From positions 1 to 64,000 of the forward strand of contig JADDMT010000042.1 in assembly GCA_021401465.1 (NCBI GenBank): a stretch of 64,000 bases of DNA, read 5' to 3'. Positions 52,654 to 61,617 of the stretch are shown piece after piece. Both the position numbers and the translations under genes were made by a program. The stretch comes from Teratosphaeria epicoccoides. Lineage: Eukaryota > Ascomycota > Dothideomycetes > Mycosphaerellales > Teratosphaeriaceae. The notes beneath the pieces are model-generated. The model made no database searches. It was not told the origin of the DNA and saw only the letters and a list, made by a program, of their open reading frames with translations. Numbering within the stretch: position 1 is the first letter of the stretch; every line of letters starts with the position of its first letter.

Positions 52654-54099
52654 TCAACCAACGAACCTGCAGGTCGGCAGCCGATAGGTATCGATGGAGC
52701 CCCAGTACGGATACCTCACACCGTTCCACTCATCACGGCTCTTGAGATCGGGCACCTTGATCATGGTCCACTCGACATCCATGCCAGCATCGAAGAGATC
52801 CAGCTCCGAGACCCTGGTGTACACGTCGTAGCAGACTTGACGGTCAGCCCCAAGCCCGTTGTAAAAGCCGAACTTGCCCTCCTTGTCGAGCAGAGCAATG
52901 ACGTATTCCCGGAAGAATTCTTTGAGATCCTTGTAGTCTTCAGCATAGGTATCGTAATAGATCCCATCCAGAACAATGCCTTGCTCGATCAGCTTGGGCA
53001 GGACGTCTTGCCATCTCCCCTCATGCACTGTCACGTTCGGCTTCTCGTGCCAGCCTTCGTCTCTCAGCTTCTTGATGACGGCGGGGTGGGCCTCGACGAT
53101 GTGGTGCATGGACGGTTCGTTCTCCAAGAACATGCGATCGACGATTCCCATCCCGTGCCCGACGTTCATCGTTCTGAGTCCTGGCTTGTCGGCGAGCTGA
53201 TGGGCAGACACCTTCATGATCTCAGTTTCCCAGTCCATCATGACTGCATTCTTGTCAGAATCGAGAAGACGATCCCCGGAGTATGTGAGCTCGGACTTCA
53301 GATAGTCCTCGTTGTTGACATTTGGGTTGCTCAGGACAGGCTCGGAAGGCCTGGACGCTCCACCGGCCTCGTCGGTCACCGCCAGCTCAGGAACGCTCGA
53401 GTCAGCAGCAGCACTTGTCGTTGCCTGTGCACCAGTCGTTGCATCCTTGTCGGCCGTGTGCGACGGGTTCGGTGTCGGCTCGAAACCGGCGGGTGTGGTG
53501 TCGGTGGTCTCGGCGACGTTGACTGATGTGCCTGCGGGCCTGGCGCCCGCGTGCTCGGGTGGACCCGGCTCGAAGCCGACAATGGCGTCGTCGTCGTCGT
53601 CGTCATCTTCCTCCTCATCGTCATCCGGCAGCAGGGCATAGTTGTCCAGCCGACTGAACAGCAGCTCGGCTCTCACGCCCGCTTCCACGATTGCCTCGTA
53701 TACCTGGTTCAGACCCAGGCGCAAGGCCAGACAACCCGGCGTCTCATCGTCGTGATCGAGCTCGTTCCATATGGCGCCATTCTCGAACAGCAGCTTCACG
53801 GTGGCCAATGCCGACTCCTCGTCCAGGGCGTTGGTGTGAAGGGCATCGCCTTCGCCATTGACGCCAGCATCTTTCAGCTCTTCCGGGTCCGAGTCACACG
53901 ACGCGATGGCAGCATGCAGCGGCGAGTAACCCGTGTCTGGATCCTGAATCTTGGCGCTGCCACGCTTGAACAATTGCCGCAATGCGTCGAGGTCGTGGTT
54001 GGTGGCGGCCAGCAGGATCTCGTCGTGGGTGGTGTCGGGGTCGATGCGGGCACTGGGCGGGTGGAGGGGTTGTTCGGTGGATTGTGTTGTGGACGGCAT
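52654..54099 (-). CDS. RMT2: Protein arginine N5 (delta)-methyltransferase Rmt2
   Basis: Type IV arginine methyltransferase; in yeast it modifies the delta nitrogen of an arginine in ribosomal protein L12. Single exon, 481 aa. Ankyrin-like repeats at about 25-160 (GYSPLHAAIASCD, ATVKLLFENGAIWNELD) bring substrate; a long acidic and Thr/Pro-rich linker with a run of Asp/Glu follows (about 175-285). The methyltransferase domain then starts with YLKSELTYSGDRLLDSDKNA, with the SAM-binding blocks LRTMNVGHGMGIVD and HHIVEAHPAVI, and the product ends RLPTCRFVG. The linker is longer than in yeast. ATG at 54099 fits homologues (MPSTTQS...); the frame continues upstream without similarity. Confidence 0.94.
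   Translation of the reverse strand: MPSTTQSTEQPLHPPSARIDPDTTHDEILLAATNHDLDALRQLFKRGSAKIQDPDTGYSPLHAAIASCDSDPEELKDAGVNGEGDALHTNALDEESALATVKLLFENGAIWNELDHDDETPGCLALRLGLNQVYEAIVEAGVRAELLFSRLDNYALLPDDDEEEDDDDDDDAIVGFEPGPPEHAGARPAGTSVNVAETTDTTPAGFEPTPNPSHTADKDATTGAQATTSAAADSSVPELAVTDEAGGASRPSEPVLSNPNVNNEDYLKSELTYSGDRLLDSDKNAVMMDWETEIMKVSAHQLADKPGLRTMNVGHGMGIVDRMFLENEPSMHHIVEAHPAVIKKLRDEGWHEKPNVTVHEGRWQDVLPKLIEQGIVLDGIYYDTYAEDYKDLKEFFREYVIALLDKEGKFGFYNGLGADRQVCYDVYTRVSELDLFDAGMDVEWTMIKVPDLKSRDEWNGVRYPYWGSIDTYRLPTCRFVG
53582..53630. repeat. GTC/TCC trinucleotide tract coding Asp/Glu in RMT2
   Basis: Tandem GTC, TCC and TCA triplets encode, on the minus strand, the acidic run DDDEEEDDDDDDD in the linker. 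Such a tract may vary in length between strains. Confidence 0.85.
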
Positions 54100-54299
54100 G
54101 ATGGGCCTCTTATCTCTCCGAGGCTTATCTGACCGCCGACGAGACTGCAACTTCTGCTTTGGAAAGAGCAGCCCCGGCCACAGGAGCTTTTTCGCGGTCC
54201 GGGGTGCGGGCGCTCCCGTGCACCTGCCTGGATTTGATGCTGATGATTTGGATCTCTGCGCTTGTGCCCCTGTCCAGCCGCCAGCTTTCACGCACATTG
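54100..54299. promoter_or_regulatory. Short divergent promoter, RMT2 and ARE2
   Basis: Only about 200 bp lie between the two chosen ATGs, so the genes share a bidirectional promoter if the ARE2 start at 54300 is right; with the ATG at 54237 it would be 137 bp. Confidence 0.5.
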
Positions 54300-56453
54300 A
54301 TGAGCCGAGACGGCCTGGCTGCCCTCCAAGCAGCGGAGCGTCATGCCCACCACGCCCATCATGCCCATCCTGCCAACACCGCCAACGCCGCCAATCACGC
54401 CAACACCGCTAATGACGCCAACACCGCCAACACCGCCAATCACGCCAATCCGGGCAACGGTCCATCTACGGTCCGAGCGAAGGTGACCAGCACAACCTGG
54501 TCCGCCGGCTCCGAACCAGCAGGGACCGTCTCCGACGATGACGAGATAGAGGACTACGATGACTTGCAGATCGACCCCGACACGCTCGTCGTCCACAGCA
54601 GGAAGAGCATGGATGATGGCTTCAGACCCGCGGCCGGCCCGCTGCTCGCCAACGTGGATGGTCGTGGAAAGAGCCAGGCCGAGACAGGAAGGAGCGCAAT
54701 GCACCGAAAGAGGAACAGCATCCCCATCCGGCTGGAGAAGACGAACCAGAAGGGCAGATACATCCTGACGGCGGACGATCCTGACATCCGCTCCATCCTC
54801 CAGAGGCGATTGGAGAGGAACGATGATGACTCCACGGCCAAGAAGAACCGCATGCGATTCAGAGATCTGCTGTTCACCAGACAATTCACCACCTTCGATC
54901 GTCAGAACCCAGCCAGCTCCGAGAGTCCATTCTTCGGCTTCTTCACCCTCTTCTGGATCTGCATGGCATGGGTCATTTTCCAGTACTCTCTACGGAATTG
55001 GAGAGACTACGGCAGCATCCTGGGCACCAATCAGATCGCCAAGATGATGTTCAGCCACGACGTCTTCGTCCTGGGCATCACAGATGGCGTCATGTGCCTC
55101 GCGACCTTCACCACCTACCTCCTGCAGCTCCTGGTATACAAAGGCTGGGTGAACTGGGGCAAGGCCGGCTGGATCATCCAGAATCTGTGGCAGAGCGCAT
55201 ATTTGGGCGGCGTCATTGCCTGGGCATACTTCAGAGAATGGCCGTGGACACATACCATCTTCGCCGTCCTCCATGGACTCGTCTTCCTGATGAAACAGCA
55301 CAGCTACGCCTTCTACAACGGCTACCTGTCCGGCGTGTGTCGGAGAAAGGCCCTCCTCGAAGAGAAGCTGCAAGAACTTCGGGCCCTCGAGCCCATCCAC
55401 TCTCGCCCGACCAGCCCCAGCATCTCACGCCAACCCACCAGCGAACTAGCCAGCGGCATCGACCTCGAAGAACTCTCCCGCAAAGCCTCCGAACACACCA
55501 CACCCGTCGACTCCGCCCTCACCAAACGCCGCCCCTCCATGGGCCCCCGCACGTCCACCAACCTCGCGCTCGAAAAATCCGACGTCGCCACCATCGCCTC
55601 CGCCATCCACTCCGGCCAAGCCCTCTCCTCCGAACAAATGGACACCTTCGCCGAAGTCATCCGCCTCGAAATCTCCGATCTCGAGCGCGAGCTCCACGGG
55701 AAAAGCCCCGAAGGCAAGAACGCCTACCCGCGCAACCTCCGCACGCTCAACTTCGCCGAATTCATCTGCCTCCCCACGCTCGTCTACGAACTCGACTATC
55801 CCCGTCAAGAAAACATAAATTGGTGGTACGTCGCCGAAAAGGTCGCAGCCACCTTCGGCGTCCTAGCGATCATGATGGTGATTTCGCAGGCCTTCATCTA
55901 CCCTCCGGTCGCGAAGACGGTGCAGATGAAGGAGGCCGGCATGCCGATTGAAGAGCGCTGGCGCGAGTTTCCGTTCATCGTCTCGGATATGCTGTTCCCG
56001 CTTCTCATCGAACAACTCCTGACCTGGTACCTAATCTGGGAATGCATCCTCAACGTGCTCGCGGAACTCACGCGATTCGCAGACCGCGGCTTCTACGGCG
56101 ACTGGTGGAATTCTGTCACGTGGGATCAGTACGCGCGGGACTGGAATCGCCCGGTCCACAATTTCCTGCTTCGACACGTCTACCACAGTTCTATCTCGAC
56201 CTTCCATCTGAGCAAGACCACGGCGACGTTTGTGACGTTTTTGTTGAGCGCGCTGGTGCATGAAATGTGCATGGCGATCATGTTCAAGAAGGTGCGCGGG
56301 TATCTGTTTTGGAGCCAGTTGATGCAGATGCCGCTGGTGGTGATGAGCAGGAGTAAGGTTATGAAGGGGAGGGTGGTTTTGGGGAATGTGATTTTTTGGA
56401 TCGGTTTGTTTGTGGGGCCTAGCTTTTTGACGTGTTTGTACCTTGTTATATAG
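54300..56453 (+). CDS. ARE2: Sterol O-acyltransferase (MBOAT family, Are2-like)
   Basis: Esterifies ergosterol with fatty acyl-CoA in the ER, feeding lipid droplets. Single exon, 717 aa from the ATG at 54300; the frame is open further left (ATGs at 54237 and 54243), so the start is uncertain. Residues about 1-60 are a low-complexity His/Ala then Ala-Asn-Thr repeat. From about 180 there are 8-9 membrane segments. MBOAT marks: QHSYAFYNGYL, FYGDWWN (the FYxDWWN acyl-CoA motif), WNRPVHNFLLRHVY, and the active-site His in LLSALVHEMCM. The C-terminal part is strikingly like yeast Are2, which argues against a DGAT1. A cytosolic Ser-rich loop (about 415-510) separates two membrane blocks. Its start is 200 bp from the divergent RMT2 start. 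Confidence 0.92.
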   Translation: MSRDGLAALQAAERHAHHAHHAHPANTANAANHANTANDANTANTANHANPGNGPSTVRAKVTSTTWSAGSEPAGTVSDDDEIEDYDDLQIDPDTLVVHSRKSMDDGFRPAAGPLLANVDGRGKSQAETGRSAMHRKRNSIPIRLEKTNQKGRYILTADDPDIRSILQRRLERNDDDSTAKKNRMRFRDLLFTRQFTTFDRQNPASSESPFFGFFTLFWICMAWVIFQYSLRNWRDYGSILGTNQIAKMMFSHDVFVLGITDGVMCLATFTTYLLQLLVYKGWVNWGKAGWIIQNLWQSAYLGGVIAWAYFREWPWTHTIFAVLHGLVFLMKQHSYAFYNGYLSGVCRRKALLEEKLQELRALEPIHSRPTSPSISRQPTSELASGIDLEELSRKASEHTTPVDSALTKRRPSMGPRTSTNLALEKSDVATIASAIHSGQALSSEQMDTFAEVIRLEISDLERELHGKSPEGKNAYPRNLRTLNFAEFICLPTLVYELDYPRQENINWWYVAEKVAATFGVLAIMMVISQAFIYPPVAKTVQMKEAGMPIEERWREFPFIVSDMLFPLLIEQLLTWYLIWECILNVLAELTRFADRGFYGDWWNSVTWDQYARDWNRPVHNFLLRHVYHSSISTFHLSKTTATFVTFLLSALVHEMCMAIMFKKVRGYLFWSQLMQMPLVVMSRSKVMKGRVVLGNVIFWIGLFVGPSFLTCLYLVI
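54335..54456 (+). repeat. Low-complexity repeat encoding His-Ala then Ala-Asn-Thr in ARE2
   Basis: CACGCCCATCATGCCCAT is followed by repeated CCAACACCG-type 9-mers, encoding HAHHAHHAH then ANTANAANHANTANDANT and so on. The repeat encodes an Ala at every third residue with Asn, Thr or His between. Confidence 0.9.
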
Positions 56454-56978
56454 AGGGGATTGGGTGGGATCACTGCGATGAAACTGATGATGCTCGTCAG
56501 CTAGGCCGCCTTCCTGCTCTTGGTGGCATGCAACTTGTTCTTGTGCCAAAAATGCTTCGCGAGCCCTTCTGGACCAGATGCGTGGGCTGCGACTGGGACG
56601 GATGCTCCTAAGAGCACGTGTTTAGGGCGTAGGCGACCCCGGGCGTGCAAATTCATTCGCACGCGGCACGACCTTCACGCTGGCCTTCCGCAGAGCTTGT
56701 GCAGCCTTGGAGCTGTGCGACGTCTTTCTGCTACAAGAGATTCTGGGGGCGCGACATGCTGCCACACAGACACAGAGCCCCGACACTGGCACGAGTGGAC
56801 ATCATGCGGGATTCCAAACCATGTGACTTTGACGAAGGAAGTTTCCATCAGCATGTGCAAGCGCGTACGCACTCGAGCGTGATATTGTTTGCTGCTCCGC
56901 TCTTCCCAACTCTAGACATCTCGATCCACGGACATCCACCTTCTACCCACCGGAACCTCAACAAGCGGACAGGAAACA
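56454..56978. other. Spacer upstream of the astacin protease
   Basis: 525 bp with no gene; it should contain the promoter of the protease. Confidence 0.5.
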
Positions 56979-58290
56979 ATGAAAGCCCTTACCACCCTCC
57001 CCCTCCTCACCTCCCTCCTCCCCCTCACCACCGCCTCCCTCCAAAACCTCACCCTCCCCTTCCTCCACCCCCGCAACCACTCCAACCTCTCCCAACGCTG
57101 GTACGGCGTCCCCGCCCCCTCCTCGGACAGCCAGATCCCCGGCGGCTGGGGCCCCTGGCCCAAGCTCTGCTCCGGCGCCTCCCAAACCCAACCCCTCCGC
57201 TACTGCTTCGCAGACGCTCGCTCCCAAACGAACCTCCAATCCATCGTCGACGAGGCCGTCGCGCGCTGGGCCCCCGCCCTCGCCGTCTCCCAACTGACCA
57301 TCGCGCTCGACAACGAGGACAGCCCGATCTGCGACTGGAGCCAGACTCGGGCTGACGCGCTGGCGATTTCGGACCGCACGAGGGATGGAGACGAGGCGTG
57401 GAATTGGGAGGGCTGTGAGAGCGAGACGACGACGGGGTATTGGTATGGGAGTCGGGAGGCGGGGAGGCACGCGCTGGGGTTTTGCGAGTCGAAGCCGGAT
57501 TCGCGGGCGCAGACGAGGGCGCATGCGGTCCGGAGTATGATGCATGAGGTGGGGCATGCGGTCGGCTTGACGCATGAGCATCAGAGGCCGGATCGGGGGG
57601 AGTGGGTGTGGTTTTATTGTCGGAGGTTGCAGGGGTATAACGATCTGAAGGCGGGGGATACGTTGATGATTGATCCGAAGGCGATGTTTGAGGATGATGC
57701 GACGGAGAGGCAGAGGTCGGTATCTTTTTATTTTGAGTTGTGATTTTTCAAAATTGTTGTGGCTTAAGGTTGGCTGTTGGACTGACGGTCGTCTGGTGGG
57801 TTAGATTCGAGCTGGTTTGCCAGATCCAAGAATACGCTCAAGCGTACCTTCCGGACGCGCTGGCCTACATCAAAGGCGACAACATGGTCGACCCGCGCTT
57901 CGCCAGCTACGAGGCTGCTGACGAATTCGACTTCGACAGCATCATGATGTACAACTCCTACCCCGGCGGCGGCAAGGTCGGGACGAGCAAAGACTGGGTG
58001 TTGACGAAGAAGTCGGACGGTTCGCCGGTGTGGTAAGACCGTCATCTTCATTTCAGCACTTGAAATTGTCGCCGTGAGCTGACGAGGAGTGCTGCTACAG
58101 GATGGGAGGCGAGCAGGACCCTTCCAAGGCGTCGATCTCGGAGGGTGACGTGGCGAGGATTGCTCAGCTTTATGGCGGGTCGCCTGGGCAGCAGAATCTG
58201 GAGGCGTGGGGAGGGAGTGAGATTCAGGTGAAGATTAGGGATTTGGAGATGGTTGTGCCGCCGGCGAGGAAGCGTCGGGATGAGCTCTGA
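56979..58290 (+). CDS. Astacin-type zinc metalloprotease (M12A) with C-terminal RDEL
   Basis: Secretory-pathway endopeptidase. Exons 56979-57715, 57805-58032 and 58101-58290 (introns 89 and 68 bp) restore TERQ-R-FELVCQIQEY and GSPV-W-MGGEQDPS; 384 aa. A clear signal peptide (MKALTTLPLLTSLLPLTTAS) opens it. The zinc signature MMHEVGHAVGLTHEHQRPDR has the astacin form HExxHxxGxxHExxRxDR (His189, Glu190, His193, His199), and the Met-turn SIMMY, with the Tyr that is the fifth zinc ligand in astacins, follows at about residue 290. Conserved Cys and Trp (LCSGASQTQPLRYCF, CDWSQ) suggest disulfides. The last residues are ARKRRDEL; RDEL is a variant of the K/HDEL signal, so ER retention rather than secretion is possible. 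Donor GTCGGT of intron 1 is unusual. Confidence 0.9.
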
Positions 58291-58973
58291 GGAGATCTGG
58301 GGAATCTGTTGATGCGTGGTCGTGGTTTGCTTGAAAATGTGCGAGCTAGCATTTCGGTCTTACAGAAGAGTTTGGAGTATTTGGTACGTCGCCGGAATAA
58401 ATGGACCATGTCAATAGCCAGCTTCGGTCCTGACGATGATTGTGGGACGTCATTGCTGCCTGCGATTTGCATCCATGACGAGCGAGAAAGCAAAGACTCG
58501 GCTGTCGAGAGATTGGTGTCGATAACCGCAAAACTCGGCGGTGTTGTTTGCAAGTGAGCAGCGTGTTTCGAATGTGATTTGCAGGGGGAGCGAGAAGAAA
58601 AGCCAGGACGTTATGGACGAGCGATAAATCTAGTCTGACAGCTTCGGATGGGCTGTCTGCATGTCAGATTATCGCACACGCATAGAGCTTCGATGTATAA
58701 AGGCAGCTGCTCGCCAGATGAGCATCGCGCACCCGAAGCGCAAAACATGTTGGGCTGCAGCTGCGCGGACCGACGATATGTCCAACCGTGCGGCTTATAC
58801 TCTGCGCATATTTGACAAGGTTTGTTAGGCGGTAGACTGAACTTCGAACTGCAGGTCCGCGGGTTCTCGGAGGGCCGTTTCAGCAGGCCATATGTATATA
58901 GAGGGCGCAGAGCTCTTCCTTCTCACGCCAGCGTTCTCCAGCTTCAAGCTCCGACAGACTGAGCCTGGTGACC
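58291..58973. promoter_or_regulatory. Upstream region of the NTF2-like gene
   Basis: 683 bp. A TATATA at 58895-58900 lies 74 bp before the ATG of the next gene, and a TATAAA occurs near 58696. No gene otherwise. Confidence 0.5.
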
Positions 58974-59619
58974 ATGAGAGCCGGGTTTGCGGCTGTTCTT
59001 CTCGGCTTCGTCCTCGGGACGGCAGCCACTTCGTCCTACAGTTCCGACGACGAAAACAAGTCCTGTGCCTGCCTCACGGACGACGAGGCAAAATACTTCG
59101 TCAGCCAATTCTCCATCATCGCTTCTCAAGGCCCGGACTACAAGGCCGTCGTCAACGCGACTCTGACCGAGGACTTCCAATCCATCTCCGACAGCATCAA
59201 TTTCGTCGATGGCGCGCCCGTACGTCCTGTCATTCCACGACCTCCCGCACCTAAGCCAAGACTGACCAGAATCTTACCAGCTGAACACAACCCTCACGCA
59301 CAATCGCAGCGAGCTGCTGATGCAGGAAGCTGAGCTCCCGGCGGTTGGCACCATTCGAGATCTTTTCATCTCGCACAGCTGCGACACGATTACGTGGTAC
59401 TGGCAGTTTGCTACCACGCCGCTGCCGACGAGGGGCATAGCGATCTTGTTTGTGGATGCCGACAAGAAGATTTACAAAGCGTACCGAGAAGTCAACAGTG
59501 CGGTGGTGCTGTGGAATTTGGGGCAGCCCGAGTGCCAGTCGAACTTTTCCGTGCCAGCTGTGGGAGACCAGGGGCCCGAGTTTGAGAGTGACGGGTGTGG
59601 AACTTGCCGAGGGGAGTGA
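58974..59619 (+). CDS. Small secreted NTF2-like domain protein
   Basis: Two exons, 58974-59219 and 59281-59619; the 61-bp intron joins FVDGAP to LNTTLTHNRSELL. 194 aa. A signal peptide (MRAGFAAVLLGFVLGTAATS) precedes the mature part, which begins with Cys-rich CACLTDDEAKYFVSQF and continues ALTEDFQSISDSINF, a start typical of fungal secreted NTF2-like (SnoaL/nuclear-transport-factor-2 fold) proteins. The rest, DTITWYWQFAT, GIAILFVDADKKIYKAYREV and SAVVLWNLG, has the alternating hydrophobic pattern of the curved beta sheet. Several Cys residues and two N-x-T/S sequons fit secretion. Function is unknown in this family; a small-molecule-binding or host/environment role is speculation. The in-frame codon at 58968 is GTG, so I start at the ATG at 58974. 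Confidence 0.85.
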
Positions 59620-60138
59620 GGAAGATCTGCGGAGCGGGCACGTGGTAGATTACCTTCCTGCTGAAGAGGGCGCCAAGACCGGGTCGCTACTGCTCTGGTC
59701 CCTGCGGAGGGGCGGCGGACTGGGGTGTCGCGTGTGGAGAGCGAGCAGGTGGAGTGCAGGAGCGTGGAGGGTGTGTTGTATATTGCTGTTGGTCCATTTG
59801 GTCATTGCTTCGGCGCCACCCCGTCCGTGCAAAGCCATTCTCGACTTGATGACGTTGCAACCAGGTCGCGTGATTCTCATCCTCACTGTTCGTGCCCGAC
59901 TGCATGCATGTGTCCGCGGACTGGAAGACTTCTGCACGAAATGCACCACCGGAGATAGCAAGAGCCTCGGAGACCCACCAATCCCGCCACATGGATCACG
60001 GCGCGAACCCACTTTTACCCCATGCATTAGTGCCACTAGTTCAGTTCACATGCGCTCCTTCTTCCTTGGTACATAAACACGGGACACAACTGCAGACATG
60101 TCAGCTCACGTTGTTCACACCGCCGCGACCCTCTCATA
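59620..60138. other. Spacer, nothing recognised
   Basis: 519 bp; overlapping short frames on both strands without family resemblance. It should include the promoter of the next gene. Confidence 0.5.
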
Positions 60139-61020
60139 ATGACACCTGCGATCATGGACAACGCCGTCAAGGCCATCACAAACAATGCCATGGCGACAGA
60201 CGAATCACGCTTCCTCACGCTGCCCACGGAACTCCGTCTCCACGTCTACGACCTGATCGTCGGCTCCCAAAGCAGCGTCAAAGTGCGACCTCGAAAACCC
60301 CTCTAGCCCCACCGAGACGAGCCAGTCGTCACAGACGGAAACGCAAAAGGCCTGCTGCAAGTCTGTCGCCTCATCCGACAAGAAGTCCGGCCGATCTACT
60401 ACTACGCCACCGTGCGCCCCCCGAACCCGCCACCATCCGTCCTGTCTCGGCGCACCCAGAACTGACGTCACACCAGGAATTCGAGCTCGACGACTCCTTC
60501 GACGAGGCCTCCCTCTGCGCCTGGCTCCAAGCCATCGGCCCCGCCGCCCTCGCCGACCTGCGACGCATGACTCTGCGCTGCACCAGCCGCTGCCGCATGC
60601 GGGCCCCGCGCCCCGGCGCCGACGCCTGCACGCGCGAAGCACGACTCGACTTCGACCTCCCGCCGTGCGCGAGCGCGAGCACGGGGAAGGAGATGGCGAA
60701 GCCGGCCGCGCCCGCGTTCTGCTCCAACCGCGCCCCGTAAGCCCAAGAACTCCACCAAAACCCCCGGCCGCAGGCGGCCGACCCAGCTGAGCCACCTTTC
60801 CCAGCTCCTGCATGCTCGCCACCACCCGCGCCGTCCTCGCCGCCAGCGCCCTCATCGGCACAGACCTCGAGTCCGGCCAAGCCGTCATCACGCCCGCCGC
60901 CATCGTCGAGATCTGGCGAGCGCTGAAGCGCGCACACAGTGACGTACGTCGGCCCTGTCCAGCCGTCAGTGCAAAGTCCTCCACTAACGCTGTCGATCGG
61001 TGCAGGACGGCGGGCCATAG
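60139..61020 (+). pseudogene. 2EXR/F-box-like gene with an in-frame TAG
   Basis: Exons 60139-60411, 60477-60736, 60805-60943 and 61006-61020 join with three GT/AG introns (65, 68 and 62 bp) into a coherent 228-codon frame, but codon 56 (60304-60306) is TAG. Exon 1 contains RFLTLPTELRLHVYDLIVG and, after the stop, GLLQVCRLIRQEVRPIYY, the two halves of the fungal 2EXR/F-box-like domain; exon 2 adds FELDDSFDEASLCAWLQAIG. The last intron has a CACTAAC branch site. Either the gene is broken, the base is wrong, or a 48-bp intron (60259-60306, donor GTCGGC, acceptor CTCTAG) removes the stop and joins DLI to PHRDEP in frame. A start at the later ATG, 60154, is also possible. Family function: probably substrate recognition or none known. 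Confidence 0.6.
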
Positions 61021-61617
61021 TATCGCACGCGCCGACGCATTCTCCTTCGCTCTCGTTGCTCTCCTCGTCCGCCGTCTACCTCGTTGTTCAATCCATGAGG
61101 ATCTTGTACTCGCACGAGTGCTACGGCTTCCACAGCGGCTGGTGGATCCTCAGTAAAGTTGACAGCTTCAGCGTAGCGTCTTCGACCTCTGTATACTTGT
61201 CGGTATGGCCCGGAATTGCTTCCAGAGGGGACAGGGTTTTGTGGCGCGGGCTTTGGGAAAGGAAAGCGACTTTCCATGGCAGGTTGAGAAAGGGGGCCAT
61301 CAGCCCGACGTGAAGGGGAATTGCTGAGTCAGGATCGCGGACGGATCATGAGCGTTTGTTGGGGGTGATCAGATGACGTGGCTTCGGTCGGCTCGATGAG
61401 GCGTTTCAGAATCTCAGCATCTCCTGACGACGGACGATTTGGGTGGAGGTTGACAAGCTGCAAACTCCATGAGCGCCACGTCCTGACAGAATGCAGCAGC
61501 ATGCAGCCGCACTAGTAGAATCGCTAAAGCATTGCACGCCACGTCATATAGCGCATATAATCAGATTGAGGCAGGCATACAGCACTCCTCAGGATCCCTC
61601 TCATCTACCTCCCTTAC
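61021..61617. other. Convergent spacer before COG4
   Basis: 597 bp between two genes ending towards each other. No gene seen; A/T-rich CATATAGCGCATATAATC at 61542-61560 may belong to 3' processing signals. Confidence 0.5.

Noticed and set aside
52837..54132. Plus-strand frames opposite RMT2
   Set aside because: Antisense shadows of the methyltransferase; no domain recognised.
60205..61018. Minus-strand frames of 215-259 codons opposite the F-box-like gene
   Set aside because: Arg/Gly/Ala-rich in GC-rich DNA with no domain, whereas the plus strand gives a spliced frame with recognisable motifs.
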